A stretch of 40,770 nt of DNA from Solirubrobacterales bacterium. GTDB taxonomy: Bacteria; Actinomycetota; Thermoleophilia; Solirubrobacterales; Solirubrobacteraceae. The DNA lies in assembly GCA_019239375.1 (NCBI GenBank), contig JAFAZZ010000051.1:1-40770 (forward strand). The letters are read 5' to 3'. The notes under the pieces are model-generated. The model saw only the letters and a program-made list of their open reading frames with translations. It searched no databases and was not told the origin of the DNA. Made by a program: the position numbers and the translations under genes. Numbering within the stretch: the first letter of the stretch is position 1; each line of letters opens with the position of its first letter. Positions 35,266 through 40,770 of the stretch are shown here, one piece after another.

Positions 35266-36054
35266 GTGGAACAACAGTTCCAAGTTTCTGCCGGCAGAGG
35301 CGGAGCGCGCGCGAGCGGCGGCGCCCCCGCCCTTGGGACGGCCGCGATCGATCGCGGTGCCGATCTGCTCGTGCGCGTCCTCGAGTCAGAGGAGCCGGTG
35401 GCGCTGACGGACCTGGCCAGCGCAGCCGGCTTGCCCAAGAGCACGGCGTCTCGCCTGGTCAGCGCGCTGGAGCGCCGCGGGCTGATCGAGCAGGACGGCG
35501 AGCGCGGCCGGCTGCGGCCCGGACCGGCCATCCTGCGCGTGGCGGAACGCAGCATGCTCGAGCGCAACATCGTCGAGCTGGCCCGGCCGGCGCTCGATGC
35601 ATTGGCCGAGGTCACGGGTGAGACGATCAACTTGGCCGTGCCCGGGCCGGAGGGAGTCGAGCACATCGCCCAGGTGGACAGCCGGCACTTCCTCGGCGCC
35701 GGCCAGTGGGTCGGCCGGTCGGTGGGCTACGAGCATTCCGCCAACGGCAAGGTGTTCGCGGCCTTCGGTCGCGCGCCGGCGGCGGCGGCCGGGCTCACGA
35801 CGGCCGGCGAACTCGATGCCGTTCGGCGGGACGGCTTTGCCGCGTCTATCGACGAGCTCGAGGTCGGGCTGTCCGCGATGGCGGCGCCGGTGCGCGGCGC
35901 GCGCGGCGAGGTGATCGCTGCGCTCAGCATCTCAGGTCCCAGCCTGCGGATGCCTCCGGCCCGGGTGCGAGAGCTGCAACCAATCTTGACCAGCGAGGCG
36001 CGGACGCTGAGCCGCCGTCTCGGCCACCGCGAGCAAGGAGAAAGGGCGGCGTGA
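35266..36054 (+). CDS. IclR family transcriptional regulator
   Basis: 'DRGADLLVRVLESEEPVALTDLASAAGLPKSTASRLVSALERRGLIEQDGERGRLRPGPAIL', 'YEHSANGKVFAAF', 'IAALSISGPSLRM'. Confidence 0.92.
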   Translation: MEQQFQVSAGRGGARASGGAPALGTAAIDRGADLLVRVLESEEPVALTDLASAAGLPKSTASRLVSALERRGLIEQDGERGRLRPGPAILRVAERSMLERNIVELARPALDALAEVTGETINLAVPGPEGVEHIAQVDSRHFLGAGQWVGRSVGYEHSANGKVFAAFGRAPAAAAGLTTAGELDAVRRDGFAASIDELEVGLSAMAAPVRGARGEVIAALSISGPSLRMPPARVRELQPILTSEARTLSRRLGHREQGERAA

Positions 36055-36716
36055 CCGACGAGGAAATCCTCCAGCTTCTGTACGACGAGACGCTGGTCGG
36101 CAACGCCCCGGCCGTGCGGCAAGGCGTCGAGGACGGCCTGGAGCAGGGGCTCGCGCCCGACCGGATGCTCTACGACGCGTTGATCCCGTCGCTGGAGGAG
36201 GTCGGCGCGCGGTTCGAGCGCGGTGACTTCTTCGTGCCCGAGATGCTCATCGCCGCCCGCGCGATGCAGGGCGCGCTCGACATCCTGCGCCCGCTTCTGG
36301 CCGAGACCGGAACCGCGGAGGTCGGCACGTTCCTGATGGGCACGGTGAAGGGGGACGTGCACGACATCGGCAAGAACCTGTGCAACATCATGCTCGAGGG
36401 CGCCGGGTTCCACGTCATCGACCTGGGAGTGAACGTGGCGCCGGAGAAGTTCATCGAGCAGATCGAGGAGCATAACCCGGACATCGTCGGCTTCTCGGCT
36501 TTTCTCACCACCACGATGCCGATGTTCAAGGCGAACATCAACGCACTCGAGAAGGCGGGACTGCGCGAAAAGGTGATTGTGATGGTGGGTGGCGCGCCGG
36601 TGACGCAGGAGTACGCGGACGCGGTCGGAGCAGACGGCTACTCGGCCGACGCGTCGGCCGCGGTGAAGAAGGCGAAGGAGCTGCTCGAGCTACGGCGCGA
36701 GAAGGTGCCGGCATGA
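36051..36716 (+). CDS. Corrinoid protein (MtbC/MttC-type B12-binding methyl carrier)
   Basis: 'FVPEMLIAARAMQGALDILRPLL', 'MGTVKGDVHDIGKNLCNIMLEGAGFHVIDLGVNV' (DxHxxG), 'VMVGGAPVTQEYADAVGADGYSADA'; GTG start overlapping the IclR stop. Confidence 0.95.
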   Translation: MTDEEILQLLYDETLVGNAPAVRQGVEDGLEQGLAPDRMLYDALIPSLEEVGARFERGDFFVPEMLIAARAMQGALDILRPLLAETGTAEVGTFLMGTVKGDVHDIGKNLCNIMLEGAGFHVIDLGVNVAPEKFIEQIEEHNPDIVGFSAFLTTTMPMFKANINALEKAGLREKVIVMVGGAPVTQEYADAVGADGYSADASAAVKKAKELLELRREKVPA

Positions 36717-37603
36717 GGGGCGCGTTTTCGGCCGAGACCGTTCTGCGGTCGCGGACCAAGACGGTCACAATCGCAGCCGACCGCCCGTTTTGCATCATCG
36801 GCGAGCGGATCAACCCGACCGGTCGCAAGAAGTTCGCCGCGGACCTGCGCGCCGGCGAGCTCGGGGCGGTGACGCATGATGCGGTGGCGCAGGTCGAGAA
36901 CGGCGCCGACATGCTCGACGTCAACGCCGGCATCCCGCTGGTCGACGAGGCGGAGCTGCTGGCTTCGATGCTGAAGACGGTCCAGGCCGCGGCCGACGTG
37001 CCGATCTGCATCGACTCCTCGGTGATCGAGGCTTTGGAGGCCGGGTTGTCCGCGTACGAGGGCCGGGCACTGGTCAACTCGGTGACCGCCGAGGATGACC
37101 GGCTGACGGAGATCCTGCCGTTGGTGGCGCGCCACGACGCGGCGGTGATCGGCCTGGCCAACGACGAGACCGGCATCCCCGAGACGCCGGCCGAGCGCCT
37201 CGAGTGCGCCCGCAAGATCGTCTCCGCGGCGGCGGATCACGGGATCGCCGCTCACGACGTGGTTATCGATCCTCTGGCCATGACCGTCGGTGCCGATCCG
37301 GAGGCGGTCCGGACCACTCTGATCACGATCCGTCTTATCCGCGAGCAGCTCGGGGTCAACATGTGCCTGGGCGCCTCCAACGTGTCGTTCGGGCTCCCGG
37401 ACCGGCATGCGCTGAACGCGGCGTTCCTGCCTATGGCGATGGCGGCCGGATTGACCAGCGCGATCATGTCGACCGCGCGACCGGTCGTGGATGCGGTGCG
37501 GGCAGGCGATCTCTTGCTCGGCCACGACGAGTGGGGCGCGAACTGGATCGCCGCCCACCGGGCGCGGCAGGCGATGGTGGCGCAGGGAGCCCCCGTGCCG
37601 TGA
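36713..37603 (+). CDS. Pterin-binding methyltransferase (methyl-corrinoid:tetrahydrofolate methyltransferase, MtgA/AcsE-like)
   Basis: 'IIGERINPTGRKKFAADL', 'GADMLDVNAGIP', 'VPICIDSSVIEALEAGL', 'LINS'-like 'LVNSVTAEDDRL', 'LGASNVSFGLPDRHALNAAFL'. Confidence 0.93.
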   Translation: MRGAFSAETVLRSRTKTVTIAADRPFCIIGERINPTGRKKFAADLRAGELGAVTHDAVAQVENGADMLDVNAGIPLVDEAELLASMLKTVQAAADVPICIDSSVIEALEAGLSAYEGRALVNSVTAEDDRLTEILPLVARHDAAVIGLANDETGIPETPAERLECARKIVSAAADHGIAAHDVVIDPLAMTVGADPEAVRTTLITIRLIREQLGVNMCLGASNVSFGLPDRHALNAAFLPMAMAAGLTSAIMSTARPVVDAVRAGDLLLGHDEWGANWIAAHRARQAMVAQGAPVP

Positions 37604-39540
37604 GCGGTGTGTCGCCACAGCGCCGCAGGCTCTCGCTCGCCGGCGACGAGGCGGCGGTGCCGGCGCCCGACGACGGGGCGGCGGTGCCGGCGCCCGACGA
37701 CGGAGCGGGGCGGGTCCGGCTGCGCTTCCTGCCCGAGGCGGCCGAGGTCCGCGTTCCCAGCGGAACGCCGGTGTTCGATGCGGCCAGCTGGAACGGGATC
37801 GCGATCGACTCCACGTGCGGGGGGCACGGGACGTGCAAGAAGTGTCGGGTGCGGGTCGTCTCCGGCGACGTGCCGGTCGGTCCTTTGGATCCGCGGGCGT
37901 TCACCACGGATGAGCTGCGGGAGGGGTGGCGGCTGGCGTGTCGCGCCCCGGCCCGCGGCGATCTCGTGGTCGAGGTGCCGCCGCTTCAGACACGGCCCAA
38001 GGCTGCGCTGGCCGGCGTCGGTCGCCACGTCATCCTGCGCCCGGCCGTGCAGAAGCGCCACCTCGTGCTCCAGGAACCGTCGATGGAGGACCAGCGCTCG
38101 GATCTCCAGCGCGTGCTCGACGCGCTGGATGACCTCGAGCCGCACGCATCGATCGAGGTTCTGCGGTCTCTGGGTGGTGTCCTGCGCGGCTCGGGGTTCG
38201 ATGTCACGGCCGTGGTGGCCGACCAGGAGTTGATCGATGTCGAGCCGGGCGACACCACGTCCCGTCGATTTGCCATCGCCTTCGACCTCGGCACCACGAC
38301 GGTGGTGGCAACGCTGCTCGACCTGGAGAGCGGGCAGCCCATAGCCGTGCGCTCGCTGCTGAACCGCCAGCAGCCGTTCGGCGCCGACGTGATCACGCGG
38401 ATCTCGGCCACGATGATGGATTCGGAGGCGCTCGGCGCCCTGCGCACACGCGTGCACGACACGCTCTCGGAATTGGTTCGTGAGCTGTGCGCGGATGGGG
38501 CAATCGACCCGCGCGAGGTGTACGAGATCACCGTGTGCGGCAACGTGACGATGATGCACCTCGCGCTGGGGATCGACCCAGAGCCGCTGTCGATGGCGCC
38601 GTTCGTCGTCTAGGCGCATACGTTTGGCGAGGTGCGCGCGCGGGACTTCGGTCTTTCCGTGCATCCGCGGGCGCCCGCGTTCGTGTTCCCGTCGCTCGGC
38701 GCCTACGTGGGGGGCGACATCGTGGCCGGGATGCTGGCCACCGGACTGACCCGCGACCGGCGGCTGCGGCTGTTCATCGACGTGGGGACGAACAGCGAGA
38801 TCGCGCTCGGCTCGCACGAGCGGGTGCTGGCCACCGCCGCGCCGGCAGGCCCGGCGTTCGAGGCAGCGCAGATCAGGTGCGGGATGCGGGCGGCCCCGGG
38901 CGCAGTCGAAGGGGTCAAGGTGTCGGCTTCCTCGGGCACCGTCGATCTCGACGTGATCGGGGACGAGGCGCCGGCGGGCATCTGCGGGTCGGGTTTGGTC
39001 GATGCGGTGGCGGAGCTCGTGCACTGCGGTCTGCTCGACCACTCGGGGCGGTTCATCCGCGATGAGGATGCGCACCGCGTGTTCCCGGAGCTGGCCGATC
39101 GCCTGACCAGGATCGGCGAGGAGCGTGTGTTCGTGTTGCACTGGCGGGACTCGGGGAAGCCCGAGCGTTCGGTCTTCCTGTCCCAGCGCGACGTGCGCGA
39201 GCTCCAGTTCGCCAAGGCCTCGATCGCCACCGGGTGGAGCATTCTGATGGGCTCGCTCGGCGTCGCGCCCGAGGACGTGAGCCAGGTTCTCCTCGCCGGC
39301 AGCTTCGGGGCGTACCTGACGCCGCTGAGCGCCGTGCGGATCGGGCTGGTTCCCCCGATCGCGCTGCCGCGGATCGTGTCTGCCGGCAACGTGGCCGGCG
39401 AGGGAGCCAAGATCGCCGCGCTCTCGGTGCGCGAGCGGGCCGAGGCGCATTCGATTCTGCGCGAGGTCGAGTACGTCGAGCTGTCGGGACGGGCGGACTT
39501 CAACGACATGTTCGTCGACCAGCTGGCGTTCCCGGGATGA
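37600..39540 (+). pseudogene. RACo-type reductive activator of corrinoid protein (2Fe-2S ferredoxin + ASKHA/DUF4445), interrupted by a single in-frame TAG at 38611-38613 (codon 338); recoding not excluded
   Basis: 'STCGGHGTCKKCRVRVVSG...LACRAP' 2Fe-2S motif; 'IAFDLGTTTVVATLLD', 'VCGNVTMMHLALGIDPEPLSMAPFVV*AHTFGEVRARDFGL', 'LGAYVGGDIVAGML', 'FIDVGTNSEIALG', 'LLAGSFGAYL', 'VSAGNVAGEGAKIAAL'; both halves in the same frame. Confidence 0.9.
37651..37704. repeat. 27-bp tandem duplication encoding AAVPAPDDG x2 near the RACo N-terminus
   Basis: gcggcggtgccggcgcccgacgacggg/a repeated twice. Confidence 0.85.
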
Positions 39541-40112
39541 AGACGGTGGTCGCATGCGGGGCGCTGGCGCTCGATGTACGGGGGATCGCCCGGCGACGGG
39601 GATGGGATCTGAAGGTCATCCCGGTGTCGGCGCTGCTGCACAACCATCCGCACCGGATCGACGCCGCGGTCGCCGCGCTCTGTGCCGATCACGACATCGT
39701 GGCCGTCGCGTACGGGGACTGCGGGACGCGCGGCGCGCTCGACGGGTTTCCGCGCCTCGAAGGCGAGCACTGCTACGACGTATTTGCGCGCGCCGAGGTG
39801 CGCGCCGCGCTCGACGAGGAGCCGGGCACATACTTCCTCACCGACTTCCTCGCCCGGACGTTCGAGCACACGGTGTGGCGAGAGCTCGGGCTGGAGCGTT
39901 ACCCGGAGCTGCGCGAGGACTACTTCCGCCACTACACGCGCGTGATGTGGCTGGCGCAGCGTCCCACGCCGGCCACCCAGGCCGCCGCCTCGCGCGCCGC
40001 CGGCCGGCTGGGGCTGCCGCTGGTCGTCCGCGAGGTGGGCGTCGACGGTCTCGAGCGCGACCTCGAACGCCTGCTCGCCTCGACCCCGGCCGTCACGCCC
40101 GCAGCGCGCTGA
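39537..40112 (+). CDS. DUF1638 domain-containing protein
   Basis: 'MKTVVACGALALDVRGIARRRGWDLKVIPVSALLHNHPHRI', 'VAVAYGDCGTRGALDGF', 'CYDVF', 'GTYFLTDFLARTFEHTVWRELGLERYPELREDYFRHYTRVMWLAQ'; ATGA overlap with RACo stop. Confidence 0.88.
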   Translation: MKTVVACGALALDVRGIARRRGWDLKVIPVSALLHNHPHRIDAAVAALCADHDIVAVAYGDCGTRGALDGFPRLEGEHCYDVFARAEVRAALDEEPGTYFLTDFLARTFEHTVWRELGLERYPELREDYFRHYTRVMWLAQRPTPATQAAASRAAGRLGLPLVVREVGVDGLERDLERLLASTPAVTPAAR

Positions 40113-40194
40113 GCACAGCGACGCCGGCGAGCATCGTGCACACGCCGAACGTTCGCTTGCGGGCGCCGAAGCCGCCCGAGATCGCGATCACGTG

Positions 40195-40770
40195 CTAGCC
40201 GTCGATCGCCTCTGAGAGCAACGTTGCCACGTCGGCCACGCGCAGGTTCGCGCCGGCGCCCTGCACGCCGTCGTCGAGCATCACCGTGCAGAACGGGCAG
40301 GCCACGGCAAGCGTGCCGGCGCCGGTGGCGGCGGCCTCGCGTACCCGTTCCTCGTTGATCGGCTTGGCCCGCTCCTCCATCCACATGTGCGCGCCCCCCG
40401 CGCCGCAGCAGAACGTCTGCTTGCGGGAGCGGCGCATCTCCACGGCTTCGCCGACCGCGGACACGATTTGACGCGGCGCCTCGAGCACGTCGTTGTGGCG
40501 GGCCAGGTAACAGGAGTCGTGATAGGTGATCTGCTCGGTGGCCGCGTGGTCTGGTTTGATGCGCCCGTCCCGGACAAGTGTCGAGAGCAGTTCGGAGTGG
40601 TGGATGACCTCGTAGTTGCCGCCGAAGTCGGGGTACTCGTTGGCCAGCGTGTTGAAGCAGTGCGGGCAGCCCGTGACGATCTTGGTGATCCCGGCTTGGT
40701 TGAGGGTCTCGACGTTCTGCTCGGCGAAGGCCTGGAACACGTACTCGTTGCCGATGCGTCGTGCGGGATC
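40195..40770 (-). CDS. (Fe-S)-binding oxidoreductase with CCG domain (HdrB/GlpC/LutA-like C-terminal part), truncated by window edge
   Basis: 'TGCPHCFNTLANEYPDFGG', 'YHDSCYLARHNDVLEAPRQIV', 'FCCGAGGAHMWMEE', 'ACPFCTVML'; reading frame open to the window end. Confidence 0.88.
   Translation of the reverse strand, partial: DPARRIGNEYVFQAFAEQNVETLNQAGITKIVTGCPHCFNTLANEYPDFGGNYEVIHHSELLSTLVRDGRIKPDHAATEQITYHDSCYLARHNDVLEAPRQIVSAVGEAVEMRRSRKQTFCCGAGGAHMWMEERAKPINEERVREAAATGAGTLAVACPFCTVMLDDGVQGAGANLRVADVATLLSEAIDG

Noticed and set aside
37252-39555. 767-aa minus-strand ORF antisense to the methyltransferase/RACo genes
   Set aside because: Composition-driven shadow ORF in high-GC DNA; low-complexity Arg/His/Gln-rich translation with no recognisable family, while the plus strand encodes clear domains.
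1-40770. Search by eye for CRISPR arrays, tRNA/rRNA genes, transposases, integrases or att-like flanks
   Set aside because: No regularly spaced repeat-spacer units, no tRNA-like TTCGAATC context in gaps, and no transposase/integrase-like proteins were seen; subtle cases would need dedicated software.

Overview
High-GC window, probably from an actinobacterium of the Thermoleophilia/Solirubrobacterales type (inferred from composition and protein style; not provable here). About 0-24.8 kb is an exopolysaccharide/glycoconjugate locus: polysaccharide deacetylase-like protein, O-antigen ligase/polymerase-like protein, FkbM methyltransferase, six GT4-type glycosyltransferases, hexapeptide acetyltransferase, nucleotidyltransferase, NDP-sugar epimerase, two tandem DegT aminotransferases, Wzz/BY-kinase-like protein and a polyprenyl glycosylphosphotransferase. 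Embedded in it (6.87-12.72 kb) is an unusual tailoring module: stand-alone NRPS-type adenylation domain, stand-alone carrier protein, GNAT-like protein, luciferase-like flavin monooxygenase and a NodU/TobZ-type carbamoyltransferase, with no condensation domain. The middle holds a 32-aa-period TPR/Sel1-like protein, an Ig-like repeat protein, a GntR/FCD regulator whose start codon lies in a perfect 20-bp palindrome, a CarH-like MerR-B12 photoreceptor candidate, a PRC-barrel/DUF2382 protein and a PAS-LuxR regulator. The right end (32.6-40.1 kb) is a compact corrinoid-dependent methyltransferase locus: MFS + non-Pyl MttB-family protein, divergent from IclR, corrinoid protein, pterin methyltransferase, RACo-type corrinoid activator and DUF1638. 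The RACo gene carries one in-frame TAG (38611-38613) inside the ASKHA ATPase domain, with the frame and homology intact on both sides. This is either a fresh nonsense mutation, a sequence error or UAG recoding, and it is the most check-worthy single base in the window.
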